A stretch of 64,000 nucleotides of DNA from Lamellibrachia columna (GCA_963662155.1 OY759266.1:62829411-62893410), one strand, 5' to 3'; positions 22,922 to 32,619 are shown, counted from the first letter of the stretch. Notes: generated by a model not told the origin, from the letters alone. A program made the numbers and translations.

Positions 22922-23205
22922 TGACAGCGGCGCATAAAGGATTTTATGCGAGATGACAAGGCAATGAAGGCGATTTGAGGTTATACCTTTTATGGTAGAG
23001 AGAGTATTGGCCTAATTACTCGCTCACGCGTATGGATACACCAACCACGTGACCTAGAGCCAGCCTCACTCGATTTCCAAGTTAGCTTGGGTCGTTGTGA
23101 GACCTTTGCGCTGCAAATATTTCCGAATTTCTATTGTTACTGATTATTCGTTATCGCTGAATTAGTTGATTTTATTGCAAGATCAGTTTTGTTGTTCAGT
23201 TTATT
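22913..23205 (+). repeat. Terminal repeat A2
   Basis: Second copy of the 293-bp A repeat, directly abutting B1. After its end the sequence (CCGATGCGTTTG) differs from that after A1. Confidence 0.95.
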
Positions 23206-23779
23206 CCGATGCGTTTGAAAAATCCCACCCTCCCTCCCTAATATTGTGTTAACAGTTGTTACCCAGTTTTATCTAATAAATCAAGTGGTGCATTATGTAG
23301 GGATACACTGTGAAACACTGTAGACAGAGAGGTAGTTCACAAAGTTTTTGAATTTTTTGACGCTTTTCCCTGTTATAGTTTGGTACACGAGGTTCTGCAT
23401 TAACGCTTTTCCCTCCACTAAGTTTTCAGTAGTGTACACAGGGTTTTTAGTGCGGGTACTTTTTACGAGTACATTTGTGTGGCTGTTTGGCCCTACCTCT
23501 CGGTCTGATGTTTTAGTAGTTATTGGTTGACTAATGTCTAGATATGTAACACCTTTATACATTGTGTGTTGTGTTTTCATAATGTTCATTATGAATTGTT
23601 CAAGAATGTTGGGTGGTTAGCCCACTTTTTTCATTTACCATGTTTGGCTGGGAGATCGAGTACCCCAGCCTTTCTGTTTGTACATGTATGTGTATGGTTA
23701 ATTCACGGCGGAGTGACCCCCACCGATACCATGTGAATTGTATATAAGTCAGTAGTGGTACAGATAGTACTGGTAGTGG
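23206..23779 (+). other. Spacer X between A2 and B2
   Basis: Frames are open on both strands at 23293-23589 (98 codons minus, 60 codons plus) with no recognisable domain. The last part, about 23,700-23,779 (CGGCGGAGTGACCCCCACCG and CAGTAGTGGTACAGATAGTA), matches the complement of about 60,965-61,040, the 3' flank of the coding element, so X is element-derived. Confidence 0.7.
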
Positions 23780-23968
23780 GTAGCTGATAGGCATGATTTA
23801 CTAATTATGTGTAAACACCTTTTGGGGGCCGGCATGCTTGCTGAGATTATTGGATGTATCTTATTTTAATGGTGTATGCTTGCCTAATTTCATGCTCCTT
23901 AATTATTAAATCTAAATGTCATTCTTTGGCCTATTTCAATCTACGCTGGACTTGTGTTGTTATTTTGC

Positions 23969-23974
<6 letters not shown>
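23780..23974 (+). repeat. Terminal repeat B2
   Basis: Second copy of the 195-bp B repeat; it ends GCATAAAT and passes straight into the AT repeat. Confidence 0.95.

Positions 23975-24011
<37 letters not shown>
23975..24011. repeat. (AT)n, right flank of the element
   Basis: AT repeat continuing after the element end; the partner of 20187-20238. Confidence 0.9.
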
Positions 24012-24015
<4 letters not shown>

Positions 24016-24450
24016 CAATTTGACGACGTGCCATTGGGTGTACTGCTCATGAAATGACTGATGTACGAGATAACAATATGTTAGCAATCACCAATGGACT
24101 TTTTTACATCCAAATATTGACACGTTGAGGCCATTGGCACAGAATAGCATTTCCGATAGCTTTGACATAACGTTATTAAACTGGTTATATCATTATCGCT
24201 GGTAACGCGATTCGAACAGTTTTCTCGTGGTCATTACTAACAATGAAATCTTGCTGGTGGACAGAGGTTGTCAACGAAGACGTCTACCTATGTAAGCTAG
24301 GCACTGTGAGTTGTGTTGGATTAAGTTTATAGCATGAAAGATTAACATGTTGACGTTAATAATATTGAATGGAATTCAATGATTTGCGGTTTTTATTTAA
24401 AATTCAACGTTCAATTCGTAACCTCGACTTTGTAGTCACTGTATCGGACA
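24012..24450. other. Non-coding spacer upstream of GPCR pseudogene
   Basis: No gene recognised. The receptor frame is closed upstream by a TAG near 24,436 with no ATG before its first membrane segment. Confidence 0.5.
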
Positions 24451-24486
24451 TACAGACGTATTTATATTGCAGAGTGCGGACGCGGG

Positions 24487-25200
24487 GTGACATACAGCGC
24501 CGTGAAAACAAGCGTAATCGTTGCAATGATCGTCTTACATATCACCATGAACTATCTACTAATCGCTGTTCTCGTGAAATATGCAGAACTACGTGAAGAC
24601 CGCACCGTTCTCTTCAAGATATCGCTCTCTCTGGCAGACTCAGTGGACTTACGGTTTTACCAATCGGTGCTGTATTCTGCTCAAGAGTTATATCAAGAGT
24701 GCAACATTTGACACAATACCTTCCCAAGATAAACATGGTATGCCTGTCGATATTCGGCTTCGCTTCGATGCAAAGCCAGGCTTGGGTGGCCTTCTCTAAG
24801 ATGGTATCGGTATCGAAGCAGCTTAGGTACGAGCTCTCTAGAAATCGCTGCCACGGAATCATTGTCTCCACGTGGATCTTCGGCGCCGCTGTTGCTGCTT
24901 CAAGGTTACTTCTTAGCCCGTCGTGGAATACAGACGTTTGCTGGTTTACATTCGAGGCACACAGCAGAAGCGTTTCTGCGTTGGTGTTAGTGTTGTACCT
25001 AGTCTCGTTAGTTTGTCCGGAACTTGTTCTCACCTACGCGATTGTGCGAATAATGTTCCTCGTTGTCGTCCGAGCTCACATACAAGTCTCGGTGTAGGTG
25101 CAGTCGATCAGCGGAGGCGCCGACGATTCAGGAACGGTGAATCTTAAGGCGATTCGCTCTTCCAGAAACGTCCTCGTCATTTGCTTTGTAGCTCTGGATC
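24487..25200 (+). pseudogene. Rhodopsin-like GPCR pseudogene (TM1 to TM6)
   Basis: Joined across frames it reads like a single-exon class A receptor. TM1 is VIVAMIVLHITMNYLLIAVLV, then the ICL1 segment KYAELREDRTVLFKI and TM2 SLSLADSV. A one-base shift near 24,640-24,647 is followed by GLTVLPIGAVFCSRV. TM3 is INMVCLSIFGFASM and then AFSKMVSVSKQLRY (the D/E-R-Y is not canonical). TM4 is HGIIVSTWIFGAAVAASRLL, ECL2 has DVCWFTF, TM5 is SALVLVLYLVSLVCPELVL. A TAG (25095-25097) interrupts ICL3, after which KAIRSSRNVLVICFVALD begins TM6 and runs into a 16-bp repeat. TM7 is missing. Ligand class is unknown. Confidence 0.72.
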
Positions 25201-25313
25201 TTTGTAGCTCTGGATCTTTGTAGCTCTGGATCTTTGTAGCTCTGGATCTTTGTAGCTCTGGATCTTTGTAGCTCTGGAACTTTGTAGCTCTGGATTTTTG
25301 TAGCTCTGGATCT
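25185..25313. repeat. 16-bp minisatellite, eight units
   Basis: The unit is TTTGTAGCTCTGGATC, nearly perfect, with AAC and TTT variants near the end. Its first copy is the receptor's TM6 coding sequence (FVALD). Confidence 0.95.
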
Positions 25314-25607
25314 TTCAGTGCTATTTTTTTGTGCATATGATTATTCTTTACATCTTACACGATGAAAAGTTGTGTTTAGTTTTTTGACATTTTGGTTGGT
25401 CCGCTACAATTCGTTCATGAATAGTTTTCTATACATGGTTCTTCACCACTCGATTCGACAAAACACTTAGGCTCATGTTCACCGGTTTGTAAGAGTCGTG
25501 TTGTTGTGGCTGAAGGCAAATCCGTACAGAAGTCGGTGACGATAACAGCGGGGATAAACCATTTCGTGTTCAACTGGTAACTTAATTAACTAATTTGTTG
25601 TTGTCGT
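25314..25607. other. Non-coding spacer
   Basis: No gene. It contains TTAATTAACTA at 25582-25592, which recurs at 29906-29916 on the far side of LINE-beta copy 6. Confidence 0.5.
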
Positions 25608-25716
25608 GTTTAACAAGATTTAACAAGATTTAACAAGATTTGCCATCCAAGCCAAAGGCCCAGATGGCAAGTGGACAAGGAAGCCATTGGCTTATCGAGA
25701 GTCCAACAATGTTCAC

Positions 25717-28590
25717 CTACTTATAACCCGCCCTCCTGATATATGTGTCAACCTTGTTTTTAAACATATTCACGCTGCTAGCAGTTACACAATCTGTAGA
25801 CAGTTTGTTCCATTCATTTATTGTCCTCTGTGAGAACGAGTGCTTCCTGATGTCCAATCTACATTGATCCTTTACTAATTTTACCTCATGTCCTCTAGTT
25901 CTGCTATCCTTCTTGAGTGAGAAAAACATATTTCTATCAATATTTTCATACCCATTCAATATCTTAAAAACTTCAATCTGATCTCCTCTTAACCTCCTTG
26001 TCTCTAGAGTTGTTAAACCACATTCTTTCAGGCGTTCTTCATAACTAAGGTCTCTAAGTTCTGGAATCATTTTAGTTGCTCTCCTTTGTATGCGTTCAAG
26101 CGTATCTATATCCTTCTTACGATATGGTCTCCATGCTTGTATACAGTATTCTAAATGAGGTCTAACTATTGCTTTATAAAGAGGTATAATTAACTTTTTT
26201 CCCTTATATGTTATGTTTCTTCTAATCAATCCAAGAATTTGATTACCCTTTGAAGCTGCAATACCACACTGCTCTGAAACTTTCATATCAGCGCTTATTG
26301 TAACTCCTAAGTCCTTTTCTTTTACAGTAGTACCAAGAACAGTAGCTCCCATTTTATAGTTTACATTCAAGTTCCCATGTCCTGTATGTAGGCATTTACA
26401 TTTCCCAAAATTGAACAGCATCTGCCATTTCTCAGACCATTTCACTAATCTGTCTAGATCGTTTTGTAAATGTTGTTTATCACCATCAGTATTAACCTTT
26501 CTAAACAGTTTTGTGTCGTCCGCAAATTTCAGTACGTTACTTGTTATACTCTCGTCCAAGTCATTGATATAAATTAAGAATAATATAGGTCCTAATACTG
26601 ATCCTTGAGGTACCCCACTCAAAACCGATTTCCAATTTGAAACTTCGCCATCTACTACAACTCGTTGTCTTCTGTCAGTCAGCCATTGTTCTATCCAGTC
26701 AGTTATGCTATCCCCGATACCATGGGCTTTTAATTTAAGTAGCAATCTTTGATGTGGCACTTTGTCAAAAGCTTTCTGAAAATCTAAGTAGATAATATCT
26801 ACTGGCGATCCCATGTCTATCCACTTAGTGATTTCTTCCAAAAAACATAATATATTTGTTAAGCATGACCTCGCTTTAAGGAATCCATGTTGAGATGAAT
26901 TTAATAATTTATGCTTAACGAGGAAGTCCACCATATGGTCTTTAATTAACCTTTCTAATAATTTACAAATCACTGACGTTAAACTCACTGGTCTGTAATT
27001 CTCTGACTTATTTCTCGAACCCTTTTTAAATAATGGTATGATGTTTGCTTCTTTCCATTCAAACGGAACAACTCCCTCTTTTAATGACAAGTTGAATACT
27101 CTTGCAAGTGGTATACTGATTTGATCTACTGTTTCCATTAGTAATTTTGGAGGAATCCCATCCACTCCCGGTGATTTGTTATCCTTCATTGCCTTTATTT
27201 TCCTAGCTACCAATTCTGGAGTTACAACTAACGGTCCTAAATAGTCAGATTTAGCCCCCTGAAATTTAGCATCAGCAACTGGTAATGAACTAATATCTTC
27301 TTTTGTAAACACTGAACTGAAGTAACCATTTAGGTCTTCCGCCATTAAAAACCCCTGTGATATTATATTTCCAGCACTGTCTTCTAGAGGTCCAACCTTG
27401 TCTTGTACGTTTTGTTTACTCCTGACATATGCATAAAAACTCTTGCTGTCAGTTTTTATGTTACATGCCAGTTTTTGCTCATAGCTTCTTTTAGATTGTC
27501 TGATTTCAGTTGTAGCTGCATTAAGTGCCTCTTTGTATTTTGCATAGTCTTCTTCCTTTCTGGTACGCCTATAAACCCTCCACATAGTTTGTTTTAGCAT
27601 TATTTTTCTAATTGCCTCTTTTGACAAGTGTTTCTTTCTACACCGTTTTCCTTGTTTTCGGAAGGGAACAAATTTATCAATGATACTCTCAATTTCATTT
27701 TTTAGAATATTCCAACATTCAATTGCAGTCTTATCCATCAGCATGTTATTCCAATCTAGCTGTGCTAAGTATTTTCTCATATCTTTGTAGTTACCTTTGT
27801 GGAAGTTTCTCTTGTACGTTTTCTTATTTTTACTTTCTGATTTTACATTGATGTCAAAATGTATTTGATTATGGTCACTATTACCCAATGGTTCAAATAT
27901 TTTTACATTGTCCACTAATTCTTGTTGTGATGACAAAACTATATCTAATACATTTTCTCCCCTGGTTGGTTCTAGTACGTGCTGAGTAAGAAAGCTATCC
28001 TGGATTAAACATAGAAATTGTTGATCCTCAATCCCTGTGCTCTCTAGAGAATTCCATTGTATGTGTCCATGGTTAAAATCTCCCATTATGATACATTCCC
28101 CTTTACTAACTTCCTTTATAGCGTTTTTTATTTTTGTGTTGTCCTCTTCGTTTATGTTTGGACTTCGGTAAACTAATCCAATAGTTAATTTTGAATTTCC
28201 TGAAACAATTTTGCACCAAACAGCTTCATCGCAATCTGCTTCCCTTTCTAGTTTTATTTCATAAGCCTGAATAGATTCTTTAACATATAAAATAACTCCC
28301 CCGCCCCTTCTTCCTATTCGATCTTTCCTAAACATTACGTATCCTGTCAGTCCTAATTCAGCATCTGTTATATCTATGTTAGCCCATGATTCAGTTATAC
28401 CAATTATGTGAGGGTCAATATCTTCTACCATAATGTTTAATTCGTTTTTCTTATTTACTATGCTCCTTGCATTTAAACATACGCATCTATAACCTTTTTC
28501 AGAGATGATTTTCGGATGATTTGATATTGGTTTATCTGTGCTAGTGGCCTCTTGTTCTGCTTGAGACACCTCTAGGTAACCCCCCTGCAC
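25717..28590 (-). CDS. LINE-beta ORF2: endonuclease-reverse transcriptase
   Basis: 957 codons, intact. Endonuclease: CLNARSIVNK (residues 38-47), GITESW (64-69), MGDFNHGHIQW (169-179), GNSDHNQIHFD (236-246). RT: NYRPVSLTSVICKLLE (531-546), QHGFLKARSCLTN (567-579), LDFQKAFDKVP (motif A, 602-612), SGVPQGSVLGP (motif B, 658-668), FADDTKLF (motif C, 689-696). C-terminal: RRATKMIPELRDL and TRRLRGDQIEVFK to the end. The frame's first codon is GTG; the first ATG is codon 54, after the first endonuclease motif, so start at an AUG would give a damaged enzyme. The frame opens just before the ORF1 stop, which points to -1 frameshifting (see 28593-28602). Confidence 0.95.
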   Translation of the reverse strand: MQGGYLEVSQAEQEATSTDKPISNHPKIISEKGYRCVCLNARSIVNKKNELNIMVEDIDPHIIGITESWANIDITDAELGLTGYVMFRKDRIGRRGGGVILYVKESIQAYEIKLEREADCDEAVWCKIVSGNSKLTIGLVYRSPNINEEDNTKIKNAIKEVSKGECIIMGDFNHGHIQWNSLESTGIEDQQFLCLIQDSFLTQHVLEPTRGENVLDIVLSSQQELVDNVKIFEPLGNSDHNQIHFDINVKSESKNKKTYKRNFHKGNYKDMRKYLAQLDWNNMLMDKTAIECWNILKNEIESIIDKFVPFRKQGKRCRKKHLSKEAIRKIMLKQTMWRVYRRTRKEEDYAKYKEALNAATTEIRQSKRSYEQKLACNIKTDSKSFYAYVRSKQNVQDKVGPLEDSAGNIISQGFLMAEDLNGYFSSVFTKEDISSLPVADAKFQGAKSDYLGPLVVTPELVARKIKAMKDNKSPGVDGIPPKLLMETVDQISIPLARVFNLSLKEGVVPFEWKEANIIPLFKKGSRNKSENYRPVSLTSVICKLLERLIKDHMVDFLVKHKLLNSSQHGFLKARSCLTNILCFLEEITKWIDMGSPVDIIYLDFQKAFDKVPHQRLLLKLKAHGIGDSITDWIEQWLTDRRQRVVVDGEVSNWKSVLSGVPQGSVLGPILFLIYINDLDESITSNVLKFADDTKLFRKVNTDGDKQHLQNDLDRLVKWSEKWQMLFNFGKCKCLHTGHGNLNVNYKMGATVLGTTVKEKDLGVTISADMKVSEQCGIAASKGNQILGLIRRNITYKGKKLIIPLYKAIVRPHLEYCIQAWRPYRKKDIDTLERIQRRATKMIPELRDLSYEERLKECGLTTLETRRLRGDQIEVFKILNGYENIDRNMFFSLKKDSRTRGHEVKLVKDQCRLDIRKHSFSQRTINEWNKLSTDCVTASSVNMFKNKVDTYIRRAGYK

Positions 28591-28592
28591 TT

Positions 28593-28602
28593 CTAGTTTA
28601 AA
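28593..28602 (-). promoter_or_regulatory. Putative -1 ribosomal frameshift site TTTAAAC-TAG
   Basis: On the minus strand ORF1 ends TCT-TTA-AAC-TAG. The heptamer T-TTA-AAC (28596-28602) fits X-XXY-YYZ in the ORF1 phase. Slipping back one base reads CTA-GAA-GTG-CAG, the ORF2 frame, open from there on. I see no clear pseudoknot by eye. Confidence 0.65.
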
Positions 28603-29873
28603 GAATGTTTACTTCCAAAAATATTTGTCATTGTACCCAAGTCGCTATCTACTGCTGCTGAAAGTTTGTCCGCGAATACTGCCGCCCCCTTTCCACTTAA
28701 ATGAAGCCCATCCTTCATGTACATATCAGCCCTCCCAACAAAACTTCCCCATAAATCCACAAATCCAACTTCCTCTTCCCTACACAGCCTCTGGACTAAC
28801 ATGTTAATTGCCATCCCCCGACAATTTCGATATTTATGACCCCTCCTGCCCATTACAGGTAAAATCCCTGACAGTATTACCTGCTCAACCCGCGTCTGTT
28901 TTAGTGTTCTGACCAACTGCCTATATTTCCTAACTATGGCAGTTGTACCCTCCCTCTCTACGTTATTTGTCCCTACATGTACTAAAACAGATCCACCCTT
29001 ACCCGAGCCTACGATGTTTTTTACCCTCTCAGTTATCGCCTCTATTTTGGCTCCAGGCAAGCAGACCACCACATCATCTCCCTTGTTTAAGACTCTGTCG
29101 GTCTTCCTAACTATCGAATCCCCCACAAACACCCTCGCTCTCTTCCTCACCCCCTCTATCACTGCTGCAGAATAACTCTTCCTTTCGATCCCCTCCATCA
29201 CATTCTGTCCTGACCCCTTCCCTTCCGTCTCCCCCACTCCCTTCTCCTTCCCTCCTGTCTCCCCTACTCCCCTCTCCTTCACTCCGGTTGTTTTCCCTCC
29301 CGTCTCCCCCACTCCCTTCTCCTTCCCTCCTGTCTCCGCTACTCCCCTCTCCTTCACTCCGGTTGTCTTCCCTCCCGTCTCCCCCACTCCCTTCTCCTTC
29401 CCTCCTGTCTCCGCTACTCCCCTCTCCTTCACCCCGGTTGTCTTCCCTCCCGTCTCCCCCACTCCCTTCTCCTTCCCTCCTGTCTCCCCTACTCCCCTCT
29501 CCTTCACCCCGGTTGTCTTCCCTCCCGTTCCTTTCCTTCCCGTCTCCTTACGTCCTGTCTCCCTATGACCTGTCACCTTCCCTCCTCTCAGCTTCCTCCC
29601 AGGCTGAGGTGAGCTCTCCCTAGCATCTCTTGTGTCTTTCCCCACTTTATCGTCTACTGTTCCCTCACCGGAACTACCGGCACAACTCCCCTGTTCCCTT
29701 CCCACCATTGCCACAACGAGCAGCCTCAGCTCTTCCAACTCCACCTCTAGTTCCTTCATCCTTGCGCATCCCCTACACTCAAAACTAAAACTATCTGCCT
29801 GGACCTCAGCCCAGGACTTCTCGCACCCAGACTTGACGAAATCTACCCAGTTACTACTGTTAGTTGAACACAT
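28593..29873 (-). CDS. LINE-beta ORF1: coiled coil, repeat linker, SGNH esterase-like domain
   Basis: 426 codons. N-terminal CRGCARMKELEVELEELRLL (C-x2-C then coiled coil, about residues 34-53), a Gly/Lys/Glu-rich linker with a 25-residue repeat (TTGVKERGVAETGGKEKGVG plus ETGGK) about four times, then an esterase-type domain: RVFVGDSIVRK (block I with the Ser), CLPGAKIE, VLVHVGTNNVE (GTN block), ILSGILPVMG, FVDLWGSFVGR and KDGLHLSGKGAAVF (Asp/His block). In CR1-like LINEs this protein binds element RNA; the esterase role is unsettled. All catalytic blocks are intact. Confidence 0.92.
   Translation of the reverse strand: MCSTNSSNWVDFVKSGCEKSWAEVQADSFSFECRGCARMKELEVELEELRLLVVAMVGREQGSCAGSSGEGTVDDKVGKDTRDARESSPQPGRKLRGGKVTGHRETGRKETGRKGTGGKTTGVKERGVGETGGKEKGVGETGGKTTGVKERGVAETGGKEKGVGETGGKTTGVKERGVAETGGKEKGVGETGGKTTGVKERGVGETGGKEKGVGETEGKGSGQNVMEGIERKSYSAAVIEGVRKRARVFVGDSIVRKTDRVLNKGDDVVVCLPGAKIEAITERVKNIVGSGKGGSVLVHVGTNNVEREGTTAIVRKYRQLVRTLKQTRVEQVILSGILPVMGRRGHKYRNCRGMAINMLVQRLCREEEVGFVDLWGSFVGRADMYMKDGLHLSGKGAAVFADKLSAAVDSDLGTMTNIFGSKHSLN
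29220..29545. repeat. 75-bp tandem repeat coding the ORF1 linker
   Basis: About four units with CCCGTCTCCCCCACTCCC and CCTGTCTCCGCTACTCCC halves on the plus strand. The Ser/Pro-rich plus frame (29288-29623) is only its complement. Confidence 0.95.
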
Positions 29874-29905
29874 CGCCGTTATCGGATTCTGATGTCTTGT
29901 GTCGT

Positions 29906-30770
29906 TTAATTAACTATTAATTAACTGTGTTACTGCCTAAATGATCATGTAGTCGTGTCGTGTTCGGTAGATGTATTGCCGTTGTCGACTTCCGTTGTTA
30001 AGTATTGTGCGACTGACAAGTTGCATGGATACGTTTCCCATGAACGTAACGTCTAAATTCATACTTCAAGGTTGGTTCCTTTATGACGCGAACACAGGCG
30101 TCTAAATCGTTGTAATTTATTATAATTTCGAATATATTTGCTAAACAAAACACCGAATATATGTATTAATGCATAACCTGTTTACAACTCATTTGTTTGC
30201 TAGAAAAATATACTTGTTGTTAATATTATTTTGTTGTTGCTGCTGCTGCTGTTTCATGGAACTTCTTGCATTGGTTCTGGTGTGTATAGAGTGTATACAA
30301 ATGAACAAGATTCATGAAGCTATACGAACGTTTCAAGTACTTATAATTACGGAAGAAATCGTGCAAATTGTCGAAAGTAATTTTCACATAAAATGCAACG
30401 ATATGTAAAACAAGTGTTGTGTTGGTAGTGTGCATATGCGCGAATAAGGTTTTGAACGGACGACGGGTTGTCTGTTTGTGCAGTGTTTACGTAGATCCTG
30501 AGAAAACAAACACATCTGGCATCCACCACGAAGTGCTGTCCCTGTTGTTCATATGTGTTATTTAGTTTTGCTTAAATTGTCGGCCAAAATATTAATTTAT
30601 TTTAAACTAGGCCAAGTGGAAATTCGGAGAAAAAGTATCTTCGTTTTTTCGTGATATGATATCAGGATAATGATACTTTCACAAGTTACCCGATTTATTA
30701 TTCACCTTATTAACGAAGGGGAAATTTAATCGAGGAAGGAGTTGTATGAGAAGAAACTCTCACGTCAGTG
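29906..30770. other. Non-coding spacer
   Basis: No gene. A short (TTG/CTG)n run lies at 30,230-30,252 and the rest is AT-rich. Confidence 0.5.
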
Positions 30771-30799
30771 GATGCATATTTAACAGGAAGACGTTAATT

Positions 30800-31090
30800 T
30801 GACGACGTAAATGTGAAGGCGCGAATGTGAAGGCCTGAATGGGATGACGTGAATATGATGACGAGAATATGATTACTTTAATGTGATGACATGAATGTGA
30901 AGACGTGAATGTTATAACGTGAATGTAATGACGTGAATGTGATGATGTTAATGTGATGACGTGAATATGAAGACGTGCATTTGATGACGTGAATGTGAAG
31001 ACATGAATGTGATGACGTGAATATGAAGACAAGACTGTGATGACGTGAATGTGATGATGTGAATCTGATGACGTGACGTGATTGTGAATG
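30800..31090. repeat. Imperfect GATGACGTGAAT(GT) short tandem repeats
   Basis: About 20 degenerate units of 12-16 bp such as TGATGACGTGAATGTGA and TGAAGACGTGAAT. Minus-strand Ser/His-rich frames (SSHSRHHIHVIT) are artefacts of it. Confidence 0.9.
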
Positions 31091-31221
31091 TCATAGATAA
31101 ACGTAAAAGCATGTATACATGATAATTATAATATATAAAATACTTCAGCAGTATATTGACAAGGCCTTTCCTCAAATGAAGAGGCGTCTGGTATCGGCAT
31201 CATCACCGTCGTAAGAGTCTC

Positions 31222-31432
31222 AAACGTCTTAAGAGTATTGATCATACGTTTTAGGACGTTAGTCAGGCGTCTTGAGATACGGTCAAACGTCTTAACAGTA
31301 TTGATCATACGTCTTAGGACATTATTCAGGCGTCTTGAGACATGGTCAAGCGTCTTAAGAGTATTGATCATACATCTTAGGACATTAGTCAGGCGTCTTA
31401 AGACATGGTCAAGCGTCTTAAGAGTATTGGTC
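31222..31432. repeat. 63-bp minisatellite, about 3.4 units
   Basis: Unit contains CGTCTTAAGAGTATTGATCA followed by TACGTCTTAGGACATTAGTCAGGC and GTCTTGAGACATGGTCAA. GTCTTAAGAC half-palindromes recur. Confidence 0.92.
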
Positions 31433-31439
31433 AAGCATG

Positions 31440-32600
31440 ATCCATAGATAACTACTATATAACCACCACAAAAACACCGTGTGTATATGATATGTTTAAT
31501 CAAGCGAAGCTAAGAGAAGCTATTTTATATATTATATTATTATTATGTACAAATGCTTTTACGTTTATCTTTGACGACCACATTCACGCCAACACATTCA
31601 CGTAATCACATGACATGTACAAACGTGGGATTGGATGTAGAAACGCAGCATAATTGCGAAAGCGCCAAGTTGGTAGAAACGCGTGGGAATTGGGAAAAGG
31701 CGTGTAGAAACGCGGGAAATGGAGAAAATGTTTGCACATTTTGGCGGATTTCAATTTAGCGTGACAGCTTATGAATTATTTCGCTGAATTGTCAGATATT
31801 ATTATACATGCATTGGCATCCCAGATTACTGGAAAAGGCATATTTATTGTTAACCAGGGACCCCCTAACAAGCACACCCTTTTTACATAAATGTCAGTTA
31901 CACCCAGAATAAAAAAAATATTAAAATTACAATAGTTAAGTTGTAATGGCATCAAGATAGATTACAATTGAGGGAGGATTTCAAAACACGGATGTTCAAA
32001 AACAAACAAAATTGGTTTCTTGGCAAAGCAGCTGCTTCGTTTAGCGAATGTGAATGTTTCGCCCTGAATACCATGTTTACAGAGCATGTCGATATTTATA
32101 AACATGTAACGATACAAAGATTGTGGTTGAATAAAACATATTTCAGTGGCAGACCCGTCCTCGGGGTTTTGTAAAGGGGCATCGGGTGTACACAATCAAT
32201 TTTAGATTTGCTTAACGTACGAACCATCCCCGTGGACCCCCGCGCACGGCCTACAAAAGTTCAACACCAGTCATGCGAGACTGACGGAGATATGACGACA
32301 CTTACAGACAGACAGGCAGACAGAGTCACAAACTCTTTATGGAAGAGAAACAATGGACTGTATACTTGGATGCTAACACTATGACAACTCTGCTCCAAAT
32401 CCTCTATACAGAAAGCCAACACATTACGCCCACTCTCATGTCACAATCTATGAACCTTGGGGTGGAAAGGAGTGGCCGTCTGGGTAGTTCCTACCACATG
32501 CCCCTCGACCATCGTCATGGTAACATGGAGGTCTCGACTGCCAATTGGATCGTTGAACAGTTACAAAAAGTCATAGAAAGAAAATAAATCGAATAACTTG
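31440..32600. other. Non-coding stretch
   Basis: No gene supported. A short GACAGACAGGCAGACAGAG run at 32,308-32,326. An 82-codon frame at 32339-32587 shows no domain, though it lies just upstream of LINE-delta RT sequence and could be worn element sequence. Confidence 0.45.
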
Positions 32601-32619
32601 GGCGGTCCTTGGGCCAGTT

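Larger units (their letters stand above)
20239..23974 (+). mobile_element. Non-autonomous tyrosine-recombinase-type (DIRS/Ngaro-like) element or tandem pair
   Basis: Layout is A1 (20239-20531), internal sequence, B1 (22718-22912), A2 (22913-23205), spacer X (23206-23779), B2 (23780-23974). A1 and A2 are 293 bp each and nearly identical; B1 and B2 are 195 bp each. B1 and A2 meet with no extra base. This looks like the split direct repeats of Ngaro/PAT elements, or two head-to-tail copies (A-int-B and A-X-B). The link to this class comes from the coding element at 60.8-64 kb, whose 3' flank matches B and the last 80 or so bases of X (about 23,700-23,779). No RT or recombinase is present here. 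Confidence 0.8.
25608..29905 (-). mobile_element. LINE-beta copy 6: near-complete CR1/L2-like element
   Basis: Full coding capacity on the minus strand: ORF1 (28593-29873) with coiled coil, repeat linker and SGNH esterase, then ORF2 (25717-28590) with endonuclease and RT, then a short 3' UTR ending in three ATTTAACAAG-type units (25610-25645 as read on plus). The esterase in ORF1 is a known trait of CR1-like LINEs. TTAATTAACTA at both sides (25582 and 29906) is a possible target-site duplication, though on the 3' side it lies 15 bp away from the repeat tail. Confidence 0.93.

Noticed and set aside
23293..23589. 98-codon minus-strand ORF in spacer X
   Set aside because: The plus strand is equally open, there is no domain, and the region is element spacer.
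28560..28592. Pseudoknot downstream of the slippery site
   Set aside because: By eye only a weak CTAG-based stem about 20 nt downstream; not enough to annotate.
29288..29623. Ser/Pro-rich plus-strand frame
   Set aside because: Complement of the LINE-beta ORF1 repeat linker on the minus strand.
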